Shown here one piece after another: positions 29,622 through 38,267 of a stretch of 64,000 nt of DNA. Under the pieces are notes generated by a model that did no database searches, was not told the origin of the DNA, and was given only the letters and a program-made list of their open reading frames with translations. Position 1 is the first letter of the stretch. Every line of letters begins with the position of its first letter. The position numbers and the translations under genes were made by a program. Source of the stretch: Metaruminococcus_A gallistercoris (GTDB taxonomy: Bacteria > Bacillota > Clostridia > Oscillospirales > Ruminococcaceae); NCBI GenBank assembly GCA_904394975.1, contig CAJFNQ010000011.1, forward strand, positions 1-64,000, written 5' to 3'.

Positions 29622-30692
29622 ATGAGCTACATTCCAAACCAAAACGACCTTCCGCAAATTTTAACCCGCAGCGACGGTCGTGCAGTCACTTCTGTAACCG
29701 AATGGGAAACCATCCGCCGCGGCGAGATATACGACCTGTTTGCCGACAATGTTTACGGGCGGATGCCGGACATTGAAACGAATGTTTCCCATACACTTGA
29801 ACGGTCGGAAACCGCCGAAGCGGTGGAATACCACACCGTAATCACCACACGCACCGTATTTGGCTCCCACCAATTTAACGGCTACATCTCTGTTCCGAAA
29901 GGTAAAACCGGCTGCCCGGTCTTTCTTCTCATCCAATCTCCTTACCAGGAAACCCACCTGTTCAAAGAAAAGCTGTTAAGTCAGGGGTATGCGCTGGCTC
30001 GGTTTTATTACACTGAGATTTGCACGGACGATAACAACAACTTTTCTACCGGCCTGCACGCTGTGGTCAAAGAACCGGACGGGGTGCGCAAAGGTAACAC
30101 CTGGGGCGCTGTGGCAAGCTGGGCATGGGCCGCGTCCCGCCTGATGGATGTCATCGAAACCATTCCGGAAATCGACTCTTCCCGCGCGGCGATCGTGGGG
30201 CATTCCCGCACCGGTAAGGCCGCCCTCTGGTGCGGCGCTTCCGACAAACGCTTTGGGCTGGTGTGCAGCAATGAATCCGGCTGCGGCGGCACCGCCATCA
30301 CCCGCGGTAAGGTGGGCGAACATGTCAAAGACATCTGCAAAGGATTCCCCTGCTGGTTCTGTTCAACCTATTCCTCCTTCGGCGGAAACGAGGAAGCGAT
30401 GCCGTTTGACCAGCATATGCTGCTTTCACTCATTGCCCCGCGCAATCTGTATGTAACCAGCGCGGTGGATGACAGCTGGTCCGGCCCGGAAGCGGAATTT
30501 CTTTCGGCAAAGTACGCGGGTGATATCTACCGTTTGTACGGAAAACAGCCGCTCTCTTTGGAAAAGTATCCCATCGTGGGAACGGTTGACCAAAGCGGCG
30601 ACATCGCTTACCATCTGCGAAAAGGCGCGCACAGCCTTTCCACCTACGACTGGGACGAATTCATCCGTTATGCGAACCGTGTGTTGGGCTGA
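29622..30692 (+). CDS. CE15-like (glucuronoyl-type) carbohydrate esterase
   Basis: 356 residues of alpha/beta-hydrolase fold. The nucleophile elbow GHSRTGKAALWCGASDKRFG and the following SNESGCGGTAITRG are hallmarks of bacterial CE15 and close relatives. NLYVTSAVDDSWSGPEAEFL carries the acid residue region, and LRKGAHSLSTYDWDEFIRYA the catalytic histidine. No signal peptide, so it would act on imported substrates. CE15 cleaves ester bonds of 4-O-methylglucuronate in xylan or lignin-carbohydrate complexes. RBS AAAGGAG before ATG 29622. Confidence 0.8.
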   Translation: MSYIPNQNDLPQILTRSDGRAVTSVTEWETIRRGEIYDLFADNVYGRMPDIETNVSHTLERSETAEAVEYHTVITTRTVFGSHQFNGYISVPKGKTGCPVFLLIQSPYQETHLFKEKLLSQGYALARFYYTEICTDDNNNFSTGLHAVVKEPDGVRKGNTWGAVASWAWAASRLMDVIETIPEIDSSRAAIVGHSRTGKAALWCGASDKRFGLVCSNESGCGGTAITRGKVGEHVKDICKGFPCWFCSTYSSFGGNEEAMPFDQHMLLSLIAPRNLYVTSAVDDSWSGPEAEFLSAKYAGDIYRLYGKQPLSLEKYPIVGTVDQSGDIAYHLRKGAHSLSTYDWDEFIRYANRVLG

Positions 30693-30695
30693 TGG

Positions 30696-30724
30696 TTGAC
30701 AAAACTGCTTTTTTCTGTTATGAT
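30696..30724 (+). promoter_or_regulatory. strong promoter of the aroF leader
   Basis: TTGACA (30696-30701), 17 bp, TATGAT (30719-30724). Transcript start is expected near 30731. Confidence 0.8.
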
Positions 30725-30763
30725 GATTACACGCTTTAAAGCGATAAAGTACGGAGTGATTTT

Positions 30764-30859
30764 ATGAAACTGGTATTTGCGTCTGCACGATATTATTGGT
30801 GCAACCTGGCCCTTTTGGAACCGGGATGTTTGTCGTGCGCCGTTTTACCTGTTTCGTAA
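30764..30859 (+). CDS. putative leader peptide of the DAHP synthase gene
   Basis: A 31-codon frame with its own GGAGTG site, starting MKLVFASARYYWCN. Tyr-Tyr-Trp codons lie at 30791-30799. It is followed by an intrinsic terminator and then aroF, the classical layout of ribosome-mediated attenuation. The segment GCACGA (30785-30790), next to the stall codons, can pair with TCGTGC (30833-30838). TGTCG within the latter region can instead pair with CGACA in the terminator arm. Sites are seen; the mechanism is inferred. Confidence 0.6.
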   Translation: MKLVFASARYYWCNLALLEPGCLSCAVLPVS

Positions 30860-30873
30860 TCGATTCAGGAAAA

Positions 30874-30915
30874 CAAAAAGCCGACAGCCGTTACCCGGCT
30901 GTCGGCTTTTTTATT
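30874..30915 (+). terminator. leader terminator (attenuator) before aroF
   Basis: AGCCGACAGCC (30879-30889) and GGCTGTCGGCT (30897-30907) followed by TTTTTTA, 54 bp before the aroF ATG and after the leader peptide. Confidence 0.85.
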
Positions 30916-30968
30916 TATCCGTTCAACAAAAGCGAATCACTCATACAACTGCAAAAGGAGAAAGCACT

Positions 30969-31979
30969 ATGATTGTTATTTTAAAACCAAACGCACCTAA
31001 ACCCCAGGTTGAAACACTGCTTGAACAGTTAAAAAAACAGGGGCTGGGCATCCATTTCAGCGAAGGGGAACACACCACTCTGTTCGGGCTGGTAGGCGAC
31101 ACCTCAAAAGTTGACGCCGAAGCACTGGAAGCAAATCCACTGGTCGAACAGGTCAAACGGGTCTCAGAACCATACAAACTGGTAAACCGAAAATTTCATC
31201 CGCAGAATAGTGTAATTCCAATTGGGAACACCAAAATCGGCGGACCGCGCTTCACAGTCATTGCAGGGCCCTGTTCGGTGGAAACGCCGGAACAAATCAT
31301 TGAAACAGCAAAGCGGATGAAAGCGGCGGGCGCTACCCTGCTGCGGGGCGGCGCGTTTAAGCCAAGAACCTCTCCTTACGCGTTCCGCGGACTCAAGGCG
31401 GAGGGAATCGAGCTGCTGCTGGAAGCGAAAAAAGAAACCGGCCTGCCCATCGTCACCGAACTGACCAGCTTGCAGTACATCGACCTGTTTAACGAGGTGG
31501 ATGTTATTCAAGTGGGCGCACGAAACATGCAGAACTTTGATATGCTGTGTGAACTGGGGCACTGCGACAAACCCATTCTGCTCAAACGCGGACTCTCCAG
31601 TACTATGGAAGAACTGCTGATGAGCGCGGAATACATTGTTTCAAACGGAAACCCCAATGTAATCCTGTGCGAACGCGGCATCCGCACCTTTGAGACCGCG
31701 ACCCGCAATACGCTGGATATTTCCGCCATCCCCCTGCTCAAGCAGAAAAGCCACCTTCCTGTACTGGTTGACCCAAGCCACGCCAGCGGCATTGCGGCGC
31801 TTGTTCCAACACTCGCCAAAACAGCAGTCGTGGCGGGTGCAGACGGGCTGATGGTGGAAGTGCATCCCCACCCGGAGGCCGCCCTCTGCGACGGGGCACA
31901 GTCCATCACACCGGACACATTTGACCAAGTCATGGAGGATGTACGCACACTTTGCCGGTTCGAGGGACGGGAAATATAG
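30969..31979 (+). CDS. aroF: 3-deoxy-7-phosphoheptulonate (DAHP) synthase
   Basis: 336 residues, type I-beta DAHP synthase: joins PEP and erythrose-4-phosphate at the start of the shikimate pathway. The N-terminal ~70 residues are the ferredoxin-like regulatory domain (VILKPNAPKPQVETLLEQLK). The barrel carries VIAGPCSVETPEQI, GATLLRGGAFKPRTSPYAF, IQVGARNMQNFDML, KPILLKRGLSSTMEE, LPVLVDPSHASG and VEVHPHPEAALCDG. ATG 30969 has AAAGGAG. Probably controlled by the leader peptide and terminator upstream; tyrA lies elsewhere in the window. Confidence 0.95.
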   Translation: MIVILKPNAPKPQVETLLEQLKKQGLGIHFSEGEHTTLFGLVGDTSKVDAEALEANPLVEQVKRVSEPYKLVNRKFHPQNSVIPIGNTKIGGPRFTVIAGPCSVETPEQIIETAKRMKAAGATLLRGGAFKPRTSPYAFRGLKAEGIELLLEAKKETGLPIVTELTSLQYIDLFNEVDVIQVGARNMQNFDMLCELGHCDKPILLKRGLSSTMEELLMSAEYIVSNGNPNVILCERGIRTFETATRNTLDISAIPLLKQKSHLPVLVDPSHASGIAALVPTLAKTAVVAGADGLMVEVHPHPEAALCDGAQSITPDTFDQVMEDVRTLCRFEGREI

Positions 31980-31983
31980 CATT

Positions 31984-32108
31984 GCTTGTAAACGCCCGAA
32001 AAATATGCGGTGTGACGTGACACTTGAAGCCACAGTCTCCGTCTTAGCCAGCGAGATGTATAACCCATGAAAAAACCTGATGTAGGCGGTACCTAAAGAC
32101 ACACAAGC
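31984..32108. other. possible structured RNA between convergent aroF and pyk
   Basis: A gene-free stretch whose ends GCTTGT (31984-31989) and ACAAGC (32103-32108) are complementary, with CGCC (31993-31996) able to pair with GGCG (32085-32088). No promoter, clear terminator or known family match was found. It may be only the aroF 3' region. Confidence 0.15.
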
Positions 32109-32216
32109 TGTTATTCGACTGGTTTCAGCTGCCCTGTCGCCCTTATAAAGGGAAATAACTCATTAAAACAACTCAAAAATCGCCTTCGCTCTCACCCGTT
32201 CGGTTTGATGTTTAAA

Positions 32217-32252
32217 CATGGGAATCCCTTTCCGCAACGAAATGTTCCCATA
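32217..32252. repeat. imperfect hairpin downstream of pyk
   Basis: ATGGGAA...TTCCCAT arms with an inner TTTC-CG/CG-AAA pairing. No T-run. Purpose unknown. Confidence 0.4.
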
Positions 32253-32263
32253 ACAGCGCAAAA

Positions 32264-32297
32264 ATGCCCCCGCGCCAAATGCACGGGGGCATTTAAT
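32264..32297 (-). terminator. terminator of the oad-pyk operon
   Basis: ATGCCCCCG-loop-CGGGGGCAT followed by TTTTTG on the minus strand, ~25 bp after pyk. Confidence 0.85.
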
Positions 32298-32319
32298 TAT
32301 ATTTCGCTTATTGAATCGC

Positions 32320-34065
32320 TCAGCAGTTGCAGCAGACGATGCCGCGTTCCGCATCCAGCGTGACGACGGCGCCGGTTTTGAGCAGGCTGGTGGCATTGGC
32401 CACGCCGACAAGCACCGGCAGATCCATCGCCAATCCGGCAATTGCCGCATGTGAATTGGACCCCGGCGTTTCGGTGATGATGCCGGAACTGCGTTTGATG
32501 ATATCAAACAGCGCGTTGGAGGTCTGCGGGATAACCAGAATATCTCCGTCTTTAAAGCTCTTCGCGGCTTCTTCCGGAGTTTTGCAAACACAAAGCCGCG
32601 CGCAACAGCTTTTGCCCGTAATACCGGTACCGGTCGCAAGAACATGCCCGACGACATGGACTTTCATCAGGTTTGTAGTGCCTGAAATTCCAAGCGGCAC
32701 CCCTGCCGTGATGACGACCAGGTCGCCGTCACTGATGATACCGGTCTTTTCCGCCGCGTCCACCGCATGGTCGAACAGCTCGTCCGTGTCATTTTCTTCC
32801 GGGATAAGCAGAGGTGTAACACCCCAGGAAAGGTTCATCTGACGGCAGACGTGCGGGCTGGTGGTACAGCCGATGATCGGCGCCTGCGGACGGTATTTGG
32901 AGATCATGCGGGCGGTTTTGCCGGATTTGGTTACCGTGACGACCGCCGCCGCACCAAGGTCATGCGCCGTGGTACAGGTCGCATGGGAAATGGCGTTGGT
33001 CACGTCAGGAGCCTCTTCATACCCGCGCATTTTAAAGCGTTTTTCGTAGTCGATATCCTGCTCCGCGCGAATGGCGATGCGCACCATGGTTTTGAGCGCC
33101 TCAACCGGGTAGAGTCCTGCCGCCGTTTCACCCGAAAGCATGATCGCGCTTGTTCCGTCGTAAATGGCGTTTGCAACGTCTGTAGACTCCGCACGGGTCG
33201 GGCGGGGATTCTTCATCATGGAATCCAGCATCTGGGTGGCGGTGATGACCTGCTTCCCGGCGGTATACGCCTTTTTGATCATCATCTTCTGAAGGACCGG
33301 AACATCCTCCAGCGGGATCTCAACGCCCATATCGCCGCGGGCGACCATCACGCCGTCCGCCACACGCAGGATGGCGTCCAGATTATCGACCCCTTCGGTG
33401 TTCTCGATCTTCGCGATGATATTGATCCGGTCGCAGTGATGCTCATCTAAAATTTTGCGGATTTCCAGAATATCATCCGCCGAACGGGTAAAGGAAGCGG
33501 CGATGAAATCAAACCCGTTTTCAATACCGAATACAATATCGTCATAGTCTTTTTCGCTGATGTATGGCATGGAAAGTTTTACACCCGGTACATTGACCCC
33601 TTTCCGGTTGGAAACACGCCCGCCGTTTAAAACACGGCAGACAATGTCGGTATCAGTCACACTGACCACCGACATGGCGATCAATCCGTCATCCAGCAGG
33701 ATGGTCGCTCCGGGAGTTACATCACCCGGAAGGTCCTTGTAGGAAATCGAACAGGTTTTCTCGTTCCCTTCGATCTCATTGGTCGTGAGGGTAAAGATCT
33801 GCCCTTCGGCAAGCTGGACCGCGCCGTCTTTAAATGTTCCAATGCGGATCTCAGGGCCCTTTGTATCCAGCAGAGTGGCGACCGGAAGATGCAGTTCCTC
33901 CCTCAGCCGTTTCACACGGTTGAGGTTCTTTTTGTGGTACTCATGATCGGCGTGAGAAAAGTTGAAACGCGCAGCGTTCATCCCTTCCAGCATTAACTCT
34001 TTGAGTACGTTGTCGTCATCCGTTGACGGGCCGAGCGTGCAAATAATCTTTGTCTTTCTTACCAT
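32320..34065 (-). CDS. pyk: pyruvate kinase with C-terminal PEP-utiliser domain
   Basis: 581 residues, the long Firmicute type. Catalytic part: KIICTLGPSTDD, MNAARFNFSHADHEYH, LDTKGPEIR, IAKIENTEGVDNLDAIL, MVARGDMGVEIP and the signature ITATQMLDSMMKNPRPTRAE. The last ~100 residues are a PEP-utilising-enzyme mobile domain with TETPGSNSHAAIAGLAMDLP. It makes pyruvate and ATP from PEP. GGAGGG before ATG 34065. It is the last gene of a leftward unit behind oadB and the small oadG-like gene. Confidence 0.97.
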   Translation of the reverse strand: MVRKTKIICTLGPSTDDDNVLKELMLEGMNAARFNFSHADHEYHKKNLNRVKRLREELHLPVATLLDTKGPEIRIGTFKDGAVQLAEGQIFTLTTNEIEGNEKTCSISYKDLPGDVTPGATILLDDGLIAMSVVSVTDTDIVCRVLNGGRVSNRKGVNVPGVKLSMPYISEKDYDDIVFGIENGFDFIAASFTRSADDILEIRKILDEHHCDRINIIAKIENTEGVDNLDAILRVADGVMVARGDMGVEIPLEDVPVLQKMMIKKAYTAGKQVITATQMLDSMMKNPRPTRAESTDVANAIYDGTSAIMLSGETAAGLYPVEALKTMVRIAIRAEQDIDYEKRFKMRGYEEAPDVTNAISHATCTTAHDLGAAAVVTVTKSGKTARMISKYRPQAPIIGCTTSPHVCRQMNLSWGVTPLLIPEENDTDELFDHAVDAAEKTGIISDGDLVVITAGVPLGISGTTNLMKVHVVGHVLATGTGITGKSCCARLCVCKTPEEAAKSFKDGDILVIPQTSNALFDIIKRSSGIITETPGSNSHAAIAGLAMDLPVLVGVANATSLLKTGAVVTLDAERGIVCCNC

Positions 34066-34088
34066 ACATTATCCCTCCAAAACCTGGC

Positions 34089-34241
34089 TTAACTGGTTTT
34101 TTTGTTTCCGTCTTTCTTTCGGTTTGTTACCCAAAGCATAATCTGCGTAACAATGTAGATGACAATGATCACGACGAAAATGGAGAGCATGCCCATCCAC
34201 ATTAAATTGAGCGAGGCCATTACAGCATTCATATCAAACAT
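34089..34241 (-). CDS. OadG-like small membrane subunit
   Basis: A 50-residue protein: one membrane helix (LSIFVVIIVIYIVTQIML) after a short amphipathic start, and a basic tail (NRKKDGNKK). Size, topology and position directly after oadB match the gamma subunit of sodium-translocating decarboxylases, which anchors the complex. GGAGG precedes ATG 34241. It ends 23 bp before pyk. Confidence 0.7.
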   Translation of the reverse strand: MFDMNAVMASLNLMWMGMLSIFVVIIVIYIVTQIMLWVTNRKKDGNKKTS

Positions 34242-34255
34242 TTATAACGTCCTCC

Positions 34256-35407
34256 TTAGTGAATCATACCCGGTACAATACCGAGGATAACGCCGCCCGC
34301 AACGACCGAAGCGATCTGCCCCGAAACGTTTGCGCCGACTGCGTGCATTAACAGATGGTTGGTCGGATCCGCTTCCAGTCCCAGTTTCTGAATGACACGG
34401 GAAGACATGGGGAACGCCGAAATACCGGCCGCGCCGACCATCGGGTTGACCTTGTTTTTGCAGAAGATGTTGAGGATCTTCGCAAAAATAACACCCGCAA
34501 ATGTATCAAACACAAATGCGACCAGACCAAGTACCATGATGAAAAGGGTCTGAACATTGACGAAGTTTTCCGCTTTCATGCTGGCGGCAATGGTGATGCC
34601 GAGAACCAACGTAATGAGGTTCGCAAGCTGGTTCTGCGCTGTTTCCGACATGGCGCGGAGCACACCGCATTCACGAATGAGGTTGCCGAACATGAGGAAG
34701 CCTACCAGAGCAAGAGAAGACGGCGCAACCAAACCGGCGATCAGCGAAACGATGATTGGGAACAAGATGCGGGTCATTCTGGAAACGCCCTGCGGATTGT
34801 AAGGCATTTTGATGGCACGTTCTTTCTTGGTTGTAACAAGTTTAATGGCAAGCGGCTGGATGATCGGAACCAATGCCATATAGGAATAAGCCGCAACCGC
34901 AATCGCGCCGATGTAATCGCTCTTAAGTACCTGAGAGACCAGGATGGACGTCGGGCCGTCCGCCGCCCCGATGATACCGATAGACGCCGCGTTGCTCAGG
35001 TCAAAGCCGAGCAAAGTCGCCCCTGTGATGGTGAAGAAAATACCAAACTGTGCCGCCGCGCCGAACAGCAAAAGCTTCGGATTCGCGAGCAGCGGACCAA
35101 AGTCGATCATAGCGCCGATACCGATAAACAACAGAATCGGCAGCGCTTCAGACGCTTCAATACCAATGTCGAACATCCAGTCAATAATCCCCCGCACCGG
35201 GCCGATGCCTTCCATGGTCTGGTCGATGACACCCGAAAACGGGATATTGACCAGAATCGCGCCAAATCCCATGGGAAGAAGCAGCGCGGGTTCCAATTGC
35301 TTTTTGATCGCGAGAAAAATTAACAATCCGCCTATGACGAACATAACCCAGTTTCTCCAACTGTCCGGAGTAAACAATGCGGCAATGCCCTCAACTAAAA
35401 ACTCCAT
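34256..35407 (-). CDS. sodium-translocating decarboxylase beta subunit (OadB/GcdB/MmdB family)
   Basis: 383 residues, nine or more membrane helices. Typical family blocks: LPMGFGAILVNIPFSG near the start, LPILLFIGIGAMIDFGPLLANP, SNAASIGIIGAADGPTSILVSQVL with the conserved Asp for sodium and proton exchange, and ISAFPMSSRVIQKLGLEADP. It expels sodium when a biotinylated substrate is decarboxylated. The alpha (carboxyltransferase) and biotin subunits are not in the window. Confidence 0.93.
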   Translation of the reverse strand: MEFLVEGIAALFTPDSWRNWVMFVIGGLLIFLAIKKQLEPALLLPMGFGAILVNIPFSGVIDQTMEGIGPVRGIIDWMFDIGIEASEALPILLFIGIGAMIDFGPLLANPKLLLFGAAAQFGIFFTITGATLLGFDLSNAASIGIIGAADGPTSILVSQVLKSDYIGAIAVAAYSYMALVPIIQPLAIKLVTTKKERAIKMPYNPQGVSRMTRILFPIIVSLIAGLVAPSSLALVGFLMFGNLIRECGVLRAMSETAQNQLANLITLVLGITIAASMKAENFVNVQTLFIMVLGLVAFVFDTFAGVIFAKILNIFCKNKVNPMVGAAGISAFPMSSRVIQKLGLEADPTNHLLMHAVGANVSGQIASVVAGGVILGIVPGMIH

Positions 35408-35511
35408 TCTTTGATTCTCCTTGTTTTTATGATTCGGTTTGGTTCGATCAGGTTGTTAAAAAAGAAAGAAGTTCTTCTTACATCAGCGACTCTCCTTGCA
35501 TTCAGTTTTTA

Positions 35512-36129
35512 TCAATCCCGTTTGTCACAGGGATCAACCTTTTTCCGCCGCCGCAGGATGAAACGGATCACCAGCACGGCAACCACCACCAGAACGATGG
35601 GAATAAGGATCATTTTATATTGTTCGTAATATTCTGTCGCAAGCTCCCAGTTTTCCGCCAGAAGAAAGCCCAGCGCCAACAACACGCTGTTCCAGACCGC
35701 CACGCCGATGGCCGTTGACAGCAGGTACGACCAGATGTTCTGGCGTGAGATGCCCGCGATAAAAGAAATATAGGTGCGGCACAGAGGGATCACCCGCCCT
35801 ACGCCGCTGGCAAACGAAGCGTACTGCACGTATTTTTTTCGGGAGGCGTCCAGCCCTTTCTGCATTTTGGGGAACCGGCGCCCGATTTTTTCCACCAGCG
35901 GGTATCCCCCGAAATAGCCGATGATATAGCAGGCGAGCGCGCCCAGCACACCGGCAATGGTGCTCAGCAGCAGAATCTCCCAATACGTCCAGCCGCTTTG
36001 TGACGCGACCGCGCCGGAAAACGGCAGCACGATCTCGCTCGGAAGCGGAAAGCATGCGTACTCCAGTAATATTAACACAAACACCCCAATAAGTCCATAA
36101 TCGCGGACGGCATCCATTACAAACTCCAT
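35512..36129 (-). CDS. DedA-family membrane protein
   Basis: 205 residues with five to six membrane helices. DedA/SNARE-associated motifs: LEYACFPLPSEIVLPFSGAV, GALACYIIGYFGGYP and SGVGRVIPLCRTYISFIAGI with the conserved Arg and Pro. Members help flip undecaprenyl phosphate or other lipids. ATG 36129 follows GGAGG; a basic C-terminal tail ends the protein. No partner gene is apparent. Confidence 0.9.
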   Translation of the reverse strand: MEFVMDAVRDYGLIGVFVLILLEYACFPLPSEIVLPFSGAVASQSGWTYWEILLLSTIAGVLGALACYIIGYFGGYPLVEKIGRRFPKMQKGLDASRKKYVQYASFASGVGRVIPLCRTYISFIAGISRQNIWSYLLSTAIGVAVWNSVLLALGFLLAENWELATEYYEQYKMILIPIVLVVVAVLVIRFILRRRKKVDPCDKRD

Positions 36130-36183
36130 ATAAAATCCTCCGGGAAAGCTGTTTTTTACTAGTTTATGAGGCTTTATCTGCTC

Positions 36184-36897
36184 TCATTCCCGGAGGGTAT
36201 GAATCAAGTCTTTGATGACTTCTCCGGCGATCATCAACCCGGCGGCCGGCGGGACAAACGAAATGCTGCCCGGCGTCTGCCGCTTTCCGGAGATCTCTTC
36301 GGAAGGGGCAGGCGTTAAGGGTGGCTCGTCAGAATACAGCACCTTCAGGTGACTGACGCCGCGCGCCTTCAGTTCCCGGCGCATAACGCGCGCAAGCGGG
36401 CAAACGGAAGTTTTGTAGACATCTGTGATGCGGAACCGGAACGGATCGAGCTTGTTGCCTGTGCCCATACAGCTGATGAGCGGCACGCCTGTCTGTTCGG
36501 CCGTCACCGCAAGGGCGATTTTGGCCGAAACGGTGTCGATGGCATCCACAATGTAATCGTACCCGGAAAGCTCAAACCGGCCGACGTTATCCGGCAGCAG
36601 GAAGGAATCGAGCGCGGTGATATTCAAATCGGGATTGATGTCCAGCGCACGGCGGCGGAACACCTCCACCTTTTTCATGCCGAGAGTGCTGTGCAGCGCA
36701 ATGATCTGCCGGTTAAGATTGGTCAACCCCACCGTGTCGTGATCCACCACCGTGATCGAACCGATACCGCCGCGCACAAGCGCTTCTCCGGCAAAACCGC
36801 CCACGCCACCGACGCCGAACAGGATCACCCTGCACTGTTTTAACCGTTCCATCGCCTCACTGCCCAACAGCAGTTCCGTTCGGGAATTCTGATCCAG
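36184..36897 (-). CDS. tcdA: tRNA threonylcarbamoyladenosine dehydratase TcdA (CsdL), probable CTG start
   Basis: ThiF/HesA-type E1-like enzyme that cyclises t6A to ct6A in tRNA using ATP. Seen are VILFGVGGVGGFAGEALVRG (nucleotide loop), TVVDHDTVGLTNLNRQI, DYIVDAIDTVSAKIAL and ISCMGTGNKLDP. The frame from TTG 36867 lacks the conserved RTELLLG entry. That entry is encoded upstream in frame, starting at CTG 36897 with AGGAAGGAG eight bases before it, so CTG is my preferred start (237 residues). Confidence 0.88.
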   Translation of the reverse strand: MDQNSRTELLLGSEAMERLKQCRVILFGVGGVGGFAGEALVRGGIGSITVVDHDTVGLTNLNRQIIALHSTLGMKKVEVFRRRALDINPDLNITALDSFLLPDNVGRFELSGYDYIVDAIDTVSAKIALAVTAEQTGVPLISCMGTGNKLDPFRFRITDVYKTSVCPLARVMRRELKARGVSHLKVLYSDEPPLTPAPSEEISGKRQTPGSISFVPPAAGLMIAGEVIKDLIHTLRE

Positions 36898-37065
36898 ACT
36901 GCTCGCTCCTTCCTGTTTTAAGTGGTTGATTGCGAAAAATATCCGCCATTATTCTTTATTATAGCAAGCAGCCGATTTCCGGTAAAGAGTTTTCCGAAAT
37001 TTAACTTTGATTTTACATTTGCCTGTGTTAGGATAAAGGTAACATATTTTAAAGCAGGTGCGATC

Positions 37066-37674
37066 ATGGAAATCATACAAAACGAACACATTTACGAACA
37101 GGAAGACTTTTCCGGACTGGACCTGACCGACGAAGAACTTTGCAAAGTCCGCTTCAAAAAATGCAGTTTCAAAGGCACACGGCTCAGCGGAATGCATGCC
37201 GCCGGGTGCGTGTTTGAAGAATGCGATTTTTCATTTGCCCGGTTAAACGACTGCTTTCTGGAAGGCGGCGGATTTCTCAACTGCACCTTTCAGGGAGCGA
37301 GCTTATTTGCCGCTGAGCTTTCCGGCTGCAAATGCACCGGGAGCAGTTTCTGCGGAGCGGATTTAACCGCTCTTACCCTTTCCGGAGGGGATTACTCGTT
37401 TACCAACTTTAACGGGAGCGATCTGCACGGCTGGGATCTGCACGGCATTAAGCTGGAACACGCATTCCTGCAAAACTGCGATCTGAGCAAAGCGGATTTG
37501 CGCAAGAGCGATTTGAGCTATGCCGTGCTGTCCGGTTCCAATCTGGAAAAAGCGGATCTGCGCGGCGCGGAGATGAAAGGGATCGATTTTCGCTCCCTGC
37601 GGCTCAAGAACACCCGGATCGACCCGGTGCAGGCCATTCAGGTGGCGGAGTCATTCGGATGCACCTGCCGTTAA
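37066..37674 (+). CDS. pentapeptide-repeat protein
   Basis: 202 residues, almost entirely A(D/N)LXX-type repeats forming a right-handed square helix: FKKCSFKGTRLSGMHAAGCV, CDLSKADLRKSDLSYAVLSG, SNLEKADLRGAEMKGIDFRS. Such proteins can mimic DNA (QnrB/MfpA group) or have unknown roles. The early half is cysteine-rich, as in McbG-like members. ATG 37066 with AGGTGCGATC. The gene is followed by the PAP2 gene. Confidence 0.88.
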   Translation: MEIIQNEHIYEQEDFSGLDLTDEELCKVRFKKCSFKGTRLSGMHAAGCVFEECDFSFARLNDCFLEGGGFLNCTFQGASLFAAELSGCKCTGSSFCGADLTALTLSGGDYSFTNFNGSDLHGWDLHGIKLEHAFLQNCDLSKADLRKSDLSYAVLSGSNLEKADLRGAEMKGIDFRSLRLKNTRIDPVQAIQVAESFGCTCR

Positions 37675-37709
37675 TCACTCTACCCATTGTTGAAAAGGAG
37701 GACGAGTGC

Positions 37710-38210
37710 TTGACCGCCGCACGGTATCAACATCTTTCAAACTGGTTTCAAAAAAGGCCGAAGCTGCTGCGGCTGCTTGCTTTCTGCTGCAAACGGCTTC
37801 CTCTGGCTTTATATGCCGGCTATCCCGTGCTTTTACTTTTGCTGCTTTTTATGTGGGATCCGCGTTTCTGGCGGGTGCTGTACGCCCCTGCCGTCGCTTT
37901 CCTACTCATCACCCTGCTGCGCAGGGTAATCAACGCAAAGCGCCCGTATGAACAGCCGGGGTTTGTTCCGCTCGTTTCAAAAGACACACGCGGCAAATCC
38001 TTTCCGAGCCGGCATGCAGGCTCCGCCGCCGCCATCACCGCCGCGTTCTGGTACATCCACCCGGTAGCGGGCATTGTATGCGTGGTGATTTCGCTCATCC
38101 TGTGTGCCGCGCGCCCTCTTGCCGGCGTTCATTTTGTGCGGGATGTTGTTTTCGGCGTTCTCATTGGGCTTGCAGTAAGTGTTCCGCTTTTGCTGTTCCC
38201 GCCGTTGTAA
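37710..38210 (+). CDS. PAP2-family membrane phosphatase
   Basis: 166 residues with several membrane helices. The three PAP2 motifs are present: RRVINAKRPYEQPG (KxxxxxxRP), SFPSRHAGSAAAI (PSGH-like, here PSRH) and RPLAGVHFVRDVVFG (SRxxxxxHxxxD-like). Likely acts on lipid pyrophosphates. TTG 37710 is 8 bases after AAGGAGG and is preferred over the far-upstream ATG 37659, which lies inside the pentapeptide gene. Confidence 0.85.
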   Translation: MTAARYQHLSNWFQKRPKLLRLLAFCCKRLPLALYAGYPVLLLLLLFMWDPRFWRVLYAPAVAFLLITLLRRVINAKRPYEQPGFVPLVSKDTRGKSFPSRHAGSAAAITAAFWYIHPVAGIVCVVISLILCAARPLAGVHFVRDVVFGVLIGLAVSVPLLLFPPL

Positions 38211-38231
38211 ATAAAATCCTGACCCGATTTT

Positions 38232-38267
38232 AAAAAAGCACCCGTCAAAAGACGGGTGCTTTTTTCT
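38232..38267. terminator. bidirectional terminator
   Basis: AAAAAAGCACCCGTC-loop-GACGGGTGCTTTTTT between the convergent PAP2 and EamA genes. Confidence 0.9.
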
